Assembly: GCA_017515635.1 (NCBI GenBank)
Contig: JAFWFO010000015.1
Coordinates: 1-64,000 of the forward strand
DNA from: Selenomonadaceae bacterium
GTDB taxonomy: Bacteria > Bacillota > Negativicutes > Selenomonadales > Selenomonadaceae
Direction of reading: 5' to 3'
Length of the DNA stretch: 64,000 nt
Position 1 is the stretch's first letter, and each line of letters opens with the position of its first letter. The translations under genes were made by a program, and so were the position numbers. Under the pieces are notes generated by a model that was not told the origin of the DNA, made no database searches, and was given only the letters and a program-made list of their open reading frames with translations. Shown here one piece after another: positions 32,560 through 40,169 of the stretch.

Positions 32560-33623
32560 CAGAGAACCTCCAAAATTTTTTCGGCGACGGCTTTTGCCAA
32601 AGGCGGTGGAACCGAATTGCTTATCTGCCGATATTGATCCAAATTTTTTGCCGTGCCAGAACGTCCGCGTATCGGTCCGCACAAAACGTAATCATCGGGA
32701 TAACCGTGAATTCTCATGTACTCGCGTGGAGTCAAATATCTGTCTTCGGTCGGATGGAAAAAAATTTCTCCGCCCCGCAACGTATTTGCCGGCTTATTTC
32801 TGTCCAAACGCAAAAATTTTGTTGTGTCCTTTTTGGTTAAACCACCGATTTGCTCTTTGGGCAGGTGAGTTTGCGACGACAAATATTTTCCTTCGGGCAC
32901 GCCGTGAATTCGTTCGCAATCTCTCGGCGGCGTAATGTCAAAATGACTGTCGAGGGGAATTTCGTTTGTGTCGAATTTCTTTTTCGGCGGCGGTAAATTT
33001 TGTATGACTTCGCCGACAGTTTTAAACGTAGGCAGAAATAAATTCCCCTGTTCACCGTGTGTCGGTGACGGGAAACTGAATTTATCATTCGTCGACGCAA
33101 CCAGAAAAATCCGATCGCGTCTTTGTGCAACACCGAAATTTACTGCCGACAATACTTGCCATTTCACAACGTAGCCGAGATTTTCAAGCTGATGGACGAA
33201 CGTTTCAAAAACACCGCCGACTTTACCCGTTAAATCTTTGGCAGTTAAAATTCCTTTGACTTGCTCAACCATAATTGCTCGCGGTTTTATGGCATGGGCA
33301 AATCTTATGAACTCAAAAAGTAATTCGCCGCGTTCGTCTTCTAGAGAAAGTTTTTTGCCAGCCAAAGAAAACGCTTGACAAGGTGAGCCGCCGAAAAGTA
33401 AATCAATTCGCCCGACATTTAAAGTTGACAATTCAAGTTGTCGAATGTCGGTTTGAAAAACTTTCGTACTTCTGCTCGACCTCAAAATAGTTTCTCGCAA
33501 CGTTTCGCAACAAAATTTATCGCATTCGACACAAGCCGCAATTTCAAAACCTGCTTGCAAAACGCCGAGATCCATGCCGCCGGCACCGGAAAACAAAGAC
33601 AACGCCTTAAAAATTTTGCTCAC
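32559..33623 (-). CDS. C5-cytosine DNA methyltransferase
   Basis: A 354-residue methyltransferase: motif I LFSGAGG, motif IV GSPCQAFS (catalytic Cys82), motif VIII QRRDRIFL and motif X SNSVPPPLA. Motif VI reads VEQVKG, so the usual ENV is EQV, an unusual substitution. I placed the start at GTG 33623 (MSKIFKALSLFSGAGG); the frame stays open to 33821, but that would run antisense through the signal peptide of the divergent nucleotidase, and the ribosome binding site is weak. It protects the site cut by the NotI-like enzyme encoded next. Confidence 0.85.
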   Translation of the reverse strand: MSKIFKALSLFSGAGGMDLGVLQAGFEIAACVECDKFCCETLRETILRSSRSTKVFQTDIRQLELSTLNVGRIDLLFGGSPCQAFSLAGKKLSLEDERGELLFEFIRFAHAIKPRAIMVEQVKGILTAKDLTGKVGGVFETFVHQLENLGYVVKWQVLSAVNFGVAQRRDRIFLVASTNDKFSFPSPTHGEQGNLFLPTFKTVGEVIQNLPPPKKKFDTNEIPLDSHFDITPPRDCERIHGVPEGKYLSSQTHLPKEQIGGLTKKDTTKFLRLDRNKPANTLRGGEIFFHPTEDRYLTPREYMRIHGYPDDYVLCGPIRGRSGTAKNLDQYRQISNSVPPPLAKAVAEKILEVL

Positions 33624-33729
33624 ATCCCGAAAAATTTTGTGACGATTATAAATTTCGTTCGCGGCACTGTCAACGTCTTGCCAATGCGCAGGAATTCTTA
33701 TAAACTTGCTGAACTTGGGAGGTGTTTTT

Positions 33730-35262
33730 ATGTTCAAAAAATTTTTTGGTGCACTGATTGTTTCGCTGATGATTTTCGGTTCGACAATCTGCGCGGCGGC
33801 GGAACTGGTAATTTTCCACACGAACGATATGCATTCGCGAATTCAAAAAGGCGACGACGGCGGAAACAGTATCGGGCTGGCGGAAATTTCGGCGGCAGTC
33901 AAGACGACGAAAAAAAATAATCCGATGACGCTTTGGCTTGACGCGGGCGATACGGTTCACGGAATGCCGATAATAAATTTGAGCGACGGAAAAAATATCG
34001 TGCCGCTCCTCAACGAGGCGGGAATTGACGCGATGACGACCGGCAACCACGATTACAATTACGGCTCCAAACAGCTCGAAAAACTTGCCAAAAGTTTGAA
34101 ATTCCCCGTGCTTGCCGCAAACGTCGTCCGCAAAGGTACGGACAAAAATCTTTTCAAGTCGTACAAAATTTTCACGCGCAACGGAATAAAAATCGGCGTG
34201 TTCGGACTGGCGACGCCCGAAACTGCTTACAAAACCAGTCCCGTCAACGTCACGACGGTTGATTTTCTTAACCCCGTCGACAAGGCTCGCGAAATGATTA
34301 AAATTTTGCGCCCGAAATGCGACGTTGTAATTGCGTTGGTTCATCTCGGCGTTGATGCAAGTTCCGAATTCACAAGCGAACGACTTGCCCGCGAAACCGA
34401 CGGAATTGATTTAATCGTCGACGGACACAGCCACACCGCGCTTTACGAAGGAACGCGCATAAAAGACACGCTGATTGTTCAGTCGGGTTGCTACGAACAT
34501 TTTTTGGGACGTGCGACGATTGAGCTTGACGGCAACAAAATTATTTCCAAAAAAGCCGAACTGCTCGACGCGGACGCCGTGAAATCGATTAATCCGACGC
34601 CCGACGAAAAACTTTTGGCGAAACTCGACGTTTTCAAAAAAGAAACCGACAAAATTTTGGATGAAGTCGTTGCTCACAGCGACAAACGTCTTTCGGGCGA
34701 AAGATTGCTTGTTCGACGCAACGAAAGCGAACTCGGCAATTTGACGGCGGACGCTTATCGTTGGGCGGCGAAGACCGACATAGCGATTTGCGGCGGCGGC
34801 GACCTTCGCACGGATTTGCCGGAAGGTGACGTTACACGACGCGACATTTTGGCAATTTTCCCGTTCGGCAACACGATTCAGACGGCGGAAATTTCGGGCG
34901 CGCAAATTCGCGAAATGCTTGAGCACTCGGTTGAATTTTATCCCGCGTCGTTCGGCGGCTTTTTGAACGTGAGCGGAATGACTTTCAGTTATGATCCGTC
35001 GAAGCCCCCGAAACACCGCGTCGAAGAAATTTTGGTCAACGGTCAACCGCTCGACGAAAATAAAATTTACACCATTGCAATGAATGACTTTTTGTCGAGC
35101 GGCGGCGACGATTACACAATGTTGGCGAACTTGAAGCCGGTCGGAAATTTCGGCAGTTACGAAGATATTTTCGCCAAATATCTCAATGAAGTCGGCATGA
35201 AAAATTATGAAATCGGTCGAATCACGCGGCTCGTCGAAGTTCCGATCCCCGACGCTCAATAA
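33730..35262 (+). CDS. secreted 5'-nucleotidase / 2',3'-cyclic phosphodiesterase family protein
   Basis: The 510-residue protein has a signal peptide (cut near CAAA) and then FHTNDMHSR, the first metal motif of the metallophosphoesterase fold. DAGDTVHG, GNHDYNYG and DGHSHTA complete the dimetal site. The C-terminal 5'-nucleotidase domain (about 320-490) contains ESELGNLTADAYRW and the substrate-stacking region near NDFLSSGGDDY. It probably hydrolyses extracytoplasmic nucleotides. The ATG at 33730 has GGGAGG seven bases upstream; an earlier in-frame start lies before that site. Confidence 0.9.
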   Translation: MFKKFFGALIVSLMIFGSTICAAAELVIFHTNDMHSRIQKGDDGGNSIGLAEISAAVKTTKKNNPMTLWLDAGDTVHGMPIINLSDGKNIVPLLNEAGIDAMTTGNHDYNYGSKQLEKLAKSLKFPVLAANVVRKGTDKNLFKSYKIFTRNGIKIGVFGLATPETAYKTSPVNVTTVDFLNPVDKAREMIKILRPKCDVVIALVHLGVDASSEFTSERLARETDGIDLIVDGHSHTALYEGTRIKDTLIVQSGCYEHFLGRATIELDGNKIISKKAELLDADAVKSINPTPDEKLLAKLDVFKKETDKILDEVVAHSDKRLSGERLLVRRNESELGNLTADAYRWAAKTDIAICGGGDLRTDLPEGDVTRRDILAIFPFGNTIQTAEISGAQIREMLEHSVEFYPASFGGFLNVSGMTFSYDPSKPPKHRVEEILVNGQPLDENKIYTIAMNDFLSSGGDDYTMLANLKPVGNFGSYEDIFAKYLNEVGMKNYEIGRITRLVEVPIPDAQ

Positions 35263-35613
35263 AAATTTTTCGGCGGAAAATTTTCGTTTGCGGCACGCGA
35301 TTTGAAAATCAATTCGTCGGAAAAAATTTTCGTCTGTCACCTGCGAAGTGACGAACTTTTTATCGAGACGTGTTACAATCACCGCAGTTCAAACGAAGAT
35401 AACGGCCGCAAAAAATTTCCCCGAAACTTTATGCCGATACGCAAAAAAATTCTTCTGCCAATAATTTTTAATTTAAGTGGCGACGGATTTTTTACGATAA
35501 AATTTTTACCGACTGAAAAACAGGAAGGAGGAAATTTTTTGGTCGTGCGCCGTGGCAATTAAGTCACCGTTATCTTTGAAAATTAAATATGCTGATACAC
35601 GGAGGATATTGTC
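35263..35613 (+). other. intergenic leader of the AAA+ gene with a short reading frame
   Basis: This 351-nt gap holds no clear gene. A TACAAT (35374-35379) could be a -10 box but has no good -35. An AGGAGG sits seven bases before a TTG (35539) that opens a 7-codon frame (MVVRRGN) ending TAA at 35562, possibly a leader peptide. The next Shine-Dalgarno, GGAGG, belongs to the AAA+ gene. Confidence 0.35.
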
Positions 35614-37551
35614 ATGCTTTTTTACAACTTCCAGATTCGTTGTGATAACCAAAATTCCAAAGCCTGCACAAACAGTAGCGAAAGACGTGCGGAAAGGATG
35701 CACGTTTCCGAATTGAGTTCGGCTTTGAGCGAAGGAATTGACGGCGAACGCGTGAGAGTTTTGATCCACCGTTTTCGCCCGAATTTTTTCCAGTTGCTTG
35801 CCGCCGTCGACGGCTTTAAAGAATTGACCGCCGCAAAGGTAACCAAGTTGCTTGAAAGCTTTTTCGCCGAACGTCGCGAATTCGGAATCAGCAACATTAC
35901 CGTCTACTCCTTTACCGAAATCACTGCCAAAAAGTTCAGCAGAATTTTCGACAGAGCAAACCGCGACGATAATTTGAACTTCGATTATTATCAGCTGAAT
36001 CAGGATTTGGGACTCGACTGTCTGGACAATCGCACGTTCAAACTCAGCGAAACCATTTGCGAAGACAAACGTTTGAGTTTCGACGCGGCGAATGCCAAAG
36101 CCGAAAAACTTCTTGCCGACGAAACTTTTAAGGATGAATTCCGTCGTATCTATTCTAAGGAAAATGCGCACCGTTTTTACGGGCAACCTGTCCATTACAA
36201 AATTACTGCGGGCAACACCAAAGCCGCAATGTCGCTGGCGAATCTGCTTGTCGGCGCGCTTTACACCAATAAACGCCTCGTCAGCCGCAGAATTAATTTG
36301 ATAACCAACGTTACCGAAAACTGCTACGACGAAAGCGACTTTGAAAAAATTCTCGAAAACGCGGCGGGCGGTACGGTCGTCATTGAACTCAGCGGCGAAC
36401 GCGTCAACAGCGGGCAATTCGCGCACGCTTACGAAGAAGTCGTCGATTTCATTTCCGAGACCGTCAAACGTTTTCAGCGCAACACGCTTTGCATTTTCGT
36501 CGAACTTGCCGACAAACCGGGTTTCGCCCCGCAACTTACCACAAGACTTCAAGACGATTTGCACATTATCGAATTGCACGAAGGCGCAGGCAACCGTGAA
36601 ACTGCCTTAAACTACCTGAAAAAAATTATGTCGCCCGAAGCCGTTTCACTTTACACTGACGAAGAACTTTTGGAGGCAATGGGCGATAAACTCACCTTCA
36701 GCGCGTCCGACATCTACAACGTTCAAGAAAAACTTTTCAACAGCTCCTTGAAAAACAAAACTTATCCTGCTTATCGTGAAGTTGACCGCCTCAGCATTGC
36801 TGTCGACGACAAGAGCAACGACGCTTATCTTGACTTCAACGAAATGATCGGGCTTGTTGAGCAAAAGGCATTGATTGAACAAATTATCGCCGCAAACCGC
36901 GTGCAGAAAATGCGCGTCGACATGAATCTTGAAAAACAAAAAGCCGCCTTGCACATGAGTTTCACGGGCAACCCCGGTTCCGCGAAAACCACAGTTGCAA
37001 GACTTATCGCCCAAATTCTCGCCCGTGACGGCGTCTTGAAAACCGGACGTTTCGTCGAATGCGGCCGCGCAGATTTGGTTGCCAAATATGTCGGTTGGAC
37101 TGCCAAAGCCGTGCGCAACAAATTCCGCGAAGCTCGCGGCGGCGTCCTGTTCATTGACGAGGCCTACAGCTTGAGCGACGGCGAACACGCAACTTTTGGC
37201 GAAGAGGCGATTAACACCATCGTTCAGGAAATGGAGAATCACCGCAACAACGTTATTGTCATCTTCGCGGGCTACCCCAAAAAGATGAAAGATTTTCTTG
37301 ATCGCAACGAAGGTTTGCGCAGCAGAATCGCCTTCCACGTCGATTTTCCCGATTACACGCCCGACGAACTCACGGAAATTTTCAAACTCATGGCGAAGAA
37401 ACGCGGCTATGAAATTTCCGATGAAGTTACCGAACACTGCAGAAAAATTTTCAAACGCGTCGCTAAGAAAAAAGATTTCGGCAACGGTCGTTTCGTCCGC
37501 AACCTTTTGGAGCAAGCGTGGCTTAAACAGGCTCAGCGCATTGTTAAGTAA
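35614..37551 (+). CDS. AAA+ ATPase (CbbX/SpoVK-like), shortened by an in-frame stop
   Basis: The 645-residue protein has a C-terminal AAA+ module of the CbbX/SpoVK class: Walker A GNPGSAKT (about 452-459), pore-type segment, Walker B GGVLFIDEAYSL (about 509-520), a sensor region (IVIFAGYPKKM) and LRSRIAFHVDFPDYT. The N-terminal half (about 130-400) contains a degenerate AAA-like domain without a good Walker A. Function unknown; such proteins remodel protein complexes. The ATG has GGAGG eight bases upstream. The TAA at 37549-37551 interrupts a frame that continues coding-like to 37665. Confidence 0.8.
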   Translation: MLFYNFQIRCDNQNSKACTNSSERRAERMHVSELSSALSEGIDGERVRVLIHRFRPNFFQLLAAVDGFKELTAAKVTKLLESFFAERREFGISNITVYSFTEITAKKFSRIFDRANRDDNLNFDYYQLNQDLGLDCLDNRTFKLSETICEDKRLSFDAANAKAEKLLADETFKDEFRRIYSKENAHRFYGQPVHYKITAGNTKAAMSLANLLVGALYTNKRLVSRRINLITNVTENCYDESDFEKILENAAGGTVVIELSGERVNSGQFAHAYEEVVDFISETVKRFQRNTLCIFVELADKPGFAPQLTTRLQDDLHIIELHEGAGNRETALNYLKKIMSPEAVSLYTDEELLEAMGDKLTFSASDIYNVQEKLFNSSLKNKTYPAYREVDRLSIAVDDKSNDAYLDFNEMIGLVEQKALIEQIIAANRVQKMRVDMNLEKQKAALHMSFTGNPGSAKTTVARLIAQILARDGVLKTGRFVECGRADLVAKYVGWTAKAVRNKFREARGGVLFIDEAYSLSDGEHATFGEEAINTIVQEMENHRNNVIVIFAGYPKKMKDFLDRNEGLRSRIAFHVDFPDYTPDELTEIFKLMAKKRGYEISDEVTEHCRKIFKRVAKKKDFGNGRFVRNLLEQAWLKQAQRIVK

Positions 37552-37665
37552 CACGCGGGCGGCGAAGTCACCAAAGAAGATTTGACGCGCTTCGAGGTCG
37601 AGGACTTCGATGTCAACGTCGACAAAAAATATCGCGAAGAACGCACACTCGGATTCACCAGATAA
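37552..37665 (+). pseudogene. in-frame 3' extension of the AAA+ gene beyond a TAA
   Basis: Directly after the TAA the same frame stays open for 37 codons and reads GGEVTKEDL, FEVEDFDV and RTLGFTR before a second TAA at 37663. The TKEDL...EDF pattern is typical of the last residues of CbbX/SpoVK-type ATPases, so this is the natural C terminus separated by a recent nonsense change, or made only by readthrough. A terminator hairpin follows the second stop, not the first, which supports the longer ancestral gene. Confidence 0.7.
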
Positions 37666-37685
37666 AGAAACGATTAACGAACATT

Positions 37686-37719
37686 AGACGACCTTAAAAT
37701 TTTGAGGTCGTCTTTTTTT
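37686..37719 (+). terminator. terminator of the AAA+ gene
   Basis: AGACGACCT pairs with AGGTCGTCT around an A/T loop and runs into seven T. Confidence 0.85.
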
Positions 37720-37775
37720 GTGCAGGAAAGTTTTCGTCCGCGCAGAAATTTTCCCGCCGAAAGGAGATGTTTTAC

Positions 37776-38384
37776 ATGTTGAAAAAATTTTTTGCGTTGA
37801 CGTTCGCATTTATGTTGTTCGCCGCGCAGGCTTCCGCAACGACGTTTCAATCGCCCGTGAAAATCGGTCACGCCGGTACAGCCGGAGCGCACGGACTGGA
37901 CATCGACGGCGCGACAAAAATTGACGGCGATTCTGACGGCAAAGGTTACAAAAAAGGCGTTGCACTTTTCGGCGACAAACTTTATCTGCACTTCGACATC
38001 GCGACGTCTGCGGACTACGACAATGGCGGTTCCTTTGGCTCAAGCGACGTGAAAAACACCGTTCCATACTACGTCTTCGAGGGCGGGACGAAAATTTCTC
38101 GTCTGCCCAACGATACCGGCGTCGACATGTACCTTTTGCAGACTGAATACGGCGCGGGCAACGGCGTGGCACTTATCGGCAACCGCGGCGGCAAATGGGT
38201 CAAATTCTTCGACACGCACGACGTTAAGCAAAATTTCGGCTTGCGCGGCTACTACACGAAAAATATTCGCTTTTCGGGCAACACGATAACTTTGGTTATG
38301 TCGAGTTTCGATCAGAAAAATTCCTGCGAACTCCGCTACACTTGGGACGAAGCGGCGCAATGGTTCGGCATTGAAAAAATTTGA
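37776..38384 (+). CDS. secreted protein of unknown function
   Basis: A 202-residue protein with a clear Sec signal peptide (MLKKFFALTF start, cleavage near ASA at about residue 21). The mature part is rich in Gly and aromatic residues with beta-strand character (KLYLHFDIATSAD, GVALIGNRGGKWVKFF). I do not recognise a family. The ATG at 37776 has AAAGGAG nine bases upstream; the ATG three codons earlier is too close to that site. It has its own flanking terminators and looks monocistronic. Confidence 0.7.
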   Translation: MLKKFFALTFAFMLFAAQASATTFQSPVKIGHAGTAGAHGLDIDGATKIDGDSDGKGYKKGVALFGDKLYLHFDIATSADYDNGGSFGSSDVKNTVPYYVFEGGTKISRLPNDTGVDMYLLQTEYGAGNGVALIGNRGGKWVKFFDTHDVKQNFGLRGYYTKNIRFSGNTITLVMSSFDQKNSCELRYTWDEAAQWFGIEKI

Positions 38385-38407
38385 CGGCAACTAAATCGCA
38401 AATAATT

Positions 38408-38440
38408 TTCCTTCGACAACGCGTCGGAGGAATTTTTTTT
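38408..38440 (+). terminator. terminator after the secreted unknown protein
   Basis: TTCCTTCGAC pairs with GTCGGAGGAA (10 bp, one G-U) around AACGC and is followed by eight T. Confidence 0.85.
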
Positions 38441-38503
38441 GCAGGAAAAATTTTTGTCGCGGCGAAAAAATCCGTCGAAGTAAAAAGAAAGTCGGTGATT
38501 GAT

Positions 38504-39229
38504 TTGAGATTTAAATTTTGGGGCGCGTTGTTTGCAATTTTGTCGGCGATAAGTTTCTTGTTGCCGCTTAACGTCGCGTCCGCCGAAAAGACGATTATAA
38601 TTTTGGTTCGTCACGGCGAAACCGAATACAACAAGACGCACCGTTATCAAGGCGCACTTGATATTCCGCTGAACGAAACCGGACTTCATCAAGCGGATTT
38701 GTTGGCGGAACGTTTAAAGGACGTGCCGATTGACGTTTTCATTTCCAGCCCGATGCAGCGCGCTTACGTGACGACGGAAAAAGTTGCGGCGTTGCACGAC
38801 AGAACGGTCGATTATGCCGACAAGCGACTTTCCGAAGCGAGTTACGGCGATTGGGCGGGCAAAACTTTCAAAGAGATTGAGGCCGAACATCCGAAAGAAT
38901 ATCTTCTGCAGTGGAAAAAACGTTGGTCGTATACTCCCCCGAACGGCGAAAGTCTGCAGAGCATTCAGAAACGTTACCGCGCAGTTTTGGATGATGTCAT
39001 CGAAAAATATCCCGGCAAAACAATTTTAATCGGCGCGCATTCGGCGGGCAATTCGGCAGTCATTTGCAGTTTGCTGAACATTCCGCTGAAAGACCGTTAC
39101 AATCAAATCAAGCAGGACAACACCTGCGTCAACGTGCTGGAGTACGAAGACGGCAAATGGGAAATTCGACTGATGAATTCGATAGATCATCTCGGCGTTC
39201 TGTACAAAGGCATGAAAAAAGCCGCGTAA
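38504..39229 (+). CDS. secreted histidine-phosphatase (phosphoglycerate mutase-like) protein
   Basis: The 241-residue protein contains the RHG motif LVRHGETEYN with the catalytic His, SEASYGDWAG, and the second His in GAHSAGNSAV. These place it in the histidine phosphatase branch 1 (GpmB/CobC-like). A hydrophobic segment with a VASA cut site precedes the domain, so it is likely exported and acts as a phosphatase on an external substrate. I chose TTG 38504 (GGTGA just upstream); GTG 38495 is an alternative, and the frame is open further upstream through the preceding terminator, which is unlikely to be coding. Confidence 0.8.
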   Translation: MRFKFWGALFAILSAISFLLPLNVASAEKTIIILVRHGETEYNKTHRYQGALDIPLNETGLHQADLLAERLKDVPIDVFISSPMQRAYVTTEKVAALHDRTVDYADKRLSEASYGDWAGKTFKEIEAEHPKEYLLQWKKRWSYTPPNGESLQSIQKRYRAVLDDVIEKYPGKTILIGAHSAGNSAVICSLLNIPLKDRYNQIKQDNTCVNVLEYEDGKWEIRLMNSIDHLGVLYKGMKKAA

Positions 39230-39249
39230 ACTTCACGAACGCAAAAAAT

Positions 39250-39277
39250 CCCGTCGAGCAATCGGCGGGAAAATTTT
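39250..39277 (+). terminator. terminator after the histidine-phosphatase gene
   Basis: CCCGTCGA pairs with TCGGCGGG (one G-U) around GCAA, flanked by an A run before and AAAATTTTTT after. Confidence 0.8.
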
Positions 39278-39312
39278 TTCGCAACGCCTGTAACGAAACT
39301 TGACGAGCCGCG

Positions 39313-39318
39313 TATAAT
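39313..39318 (+). promoter_or_regulatory. candidate -10 box for the double-glycine leader peptide gene
   Basis: A perfect TATAAT lies 62 nt before the ATG. The -35 region is poor (TGTAAC at 18 nt; a TTGACG lies too close at 7 nt), so an activator may be needed. Confidence 0.4.
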
Positions 39319-39333
39319 GGGCAGAAAGCAAAT

Positions 39334-39361
39334 TCACGAATGATAAATCACGAATCATAAA
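39334..39361 (+). repeat. two tandem 14-bp repeats upstream of the leader-peptide gene
   Basis: TCACGAATGATAAA is followed at once by TCACGAATCATAAA (13 of 14 identical). They lie in the 5' leader between the -10 box and the GAAAGGAAG ribosome binding site; each also contains a near-palindromic ATGAT/ATCAT core. They could be a regulator-binding site. Confidence 0.6.
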
Positions 39362-39380
39362 TCGAAAGGAAGTTATAACA

Positions 39381-39710
39381 ATGGCAGACGAAAAAATTTT
39401 GAAAGACGAAATCCTCAGCGACGAGCAACTCGACAACGTGGCGGGCGGTACCCTCGGTCAAACCTTCAACGACATGAACAGATTCACTGCGGGAACGGGC
39501 ATGCAATTCTTCGGCAACGACAGCCAACGGCGCGAACAATTCCGCGATATTCTCTTCCGTTGCGGCGTCAAAATCAAAGATCACGGCGGTGCCGACGCAA
39601 ACGAATATTATCTGCTCAATCAACAGGGTCAAAAAATTCAGTCGCTCACCGAAGATCAAGCAATGAACATTGCGATAAACAATTACAGAGCCGGAATTCG
39701 CATCTGCTGA
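39381..39710 (+). CDS. small protein with a double-glycine (bacteriocin-type) leader
   Basis: The 109-residue protein begins with an acidic leader ending LSDEQLDNVAGG (residues 12-23), matching the LSxxELxxIxGG pattern cut by peptidase-containing ABC exporters (PCAT/type I systems). The predicted mature part is 86 residues, polar, with two cysteines (in LFRCG and the C-terminal IRIC). It could be a bacteriocin-like or signalling peptide. No exporter, immunity or modification gene is adjacent, so the function stays open. AAAGGAAG precedes the ATG and a terminator follows. Confidence 0.7.
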   Translation: MADEKILKDEILSDEQLDNVAGGTLGQTFNDMNRFTAGTGMQFFGNDSQRREQFRDILFRCGVKIKDHGGADANEYYLLNQQGQKIQSLTEDQAMNIAINNYRAGIRIC

Positions 39711-39728
39711 CAAAATCGCAAGCAAAAA

Positions 39729-39764
39729 ATCCCTCGCGTAAATCTGCGCGGGGGATAATTTTTT
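39729..39764. terminator. bidirectional terminator between convergent genes
   Basis: ATCCCTCGCG pairs with CGCGGGGGAT (one G-U); eight T follow on the plus strand and six A precede it, serving both the leader-peptide gene and the minus-strand glyoxalase-like gene. Confidence 0.85.
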
Positions 39765-39777
39765 TTGTCGCGGGAAT

Positions 39778-40137
39778 TTATTCGGGCAAAACCTCAAGCC
39801 AATAGCCGTCGGGATCTTCGATAAAGTAAATTCCCATCTCTTTGTTTTCGTAGCAAATGCAACCCATTTTTTCATGACGAGCGTGCGCCGCGTCGAAATC
39901 TTTTGTCGTGAACGCAAGATGAAATTCGTTGTCGCCCAAATTGTAAGGCTCCGTGCGGTCGGCAAGCCACGTCAGCTCCAGTTGATGATGACTGCCGAAA
40001 CTGTCGCCGAGATAAACCAAAATGAAATCGCCGCAATTCATGCGACTTATTTCGTGCAGGTCGAGCGCGTCCCGATAAAATTTCAGGCTACGTTCAAGGT
40101 CAAACACGTTTAAATTGTTGTGCGCGAATCTGAACAT
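39778..40137 (-). CDS. VOC-family protein, lactoylglutathione lyase (glyoxalase I)-like
   Basis: The 119-residue protein has the paired beta-alpha-beta-beta-beta units of the vicinal oxygen chelate fold. Candidate metal ligands are His6 (FAHNNL), Glu in LELTWL, His in NEFHLAFTT and Glu in WLEVLPE, as in glyoxalase I. Likely role is detoxification of methylglyoxal adducts, but VOC members vary. ATG start with AGGAGA upstream; 32 nt downstream of the HAD gene. Confidence 0.8.
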   Translation of the reverse strand: MFRFAHNNLNVFDLERSLKFYRDALDLHEISRMNCGDFILVYLGDSFGSHHQLELTWLADRTEPYNLGDNEFHLAFTTKDFDAAHARHEKMGCICYENKEMGIYFIEDPDGYWLEVLPE

Positions 40138-40169
40138 TTAATCACTCTCCTAAAAATTTTGCTTAAAGC

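Noticed and set aside
33624..33821. N-terminal extension of the second methyltransferase
   Set aside because: It would overlap the promoter, ribosome binding site and signal peptide codons of the divergent nucleotidase gene; motif I begins 10 residues after the GTG chosen.
35302..35538. An 86-codon frame in the leader of the AAA+ gene
   Set aside because: It has no ribosome binding site at its start and no protein-like composition; only its last seven codons have a good initiation signal.
37061..37068. GCGGCCGC as evidence against a NotI-like specificity
   Set aside because: The site would be protected by the cognate methyltransferase, and the enzyme's target is unknown, so its presence proves nothing.
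37549..37551. Recoding of TAA as an amino acid (or other programmed recoding)
   Set aside because: TAA is used as an ordinary stop by many genes in the window and no recoding element is evident; mutation is the simpler reading.
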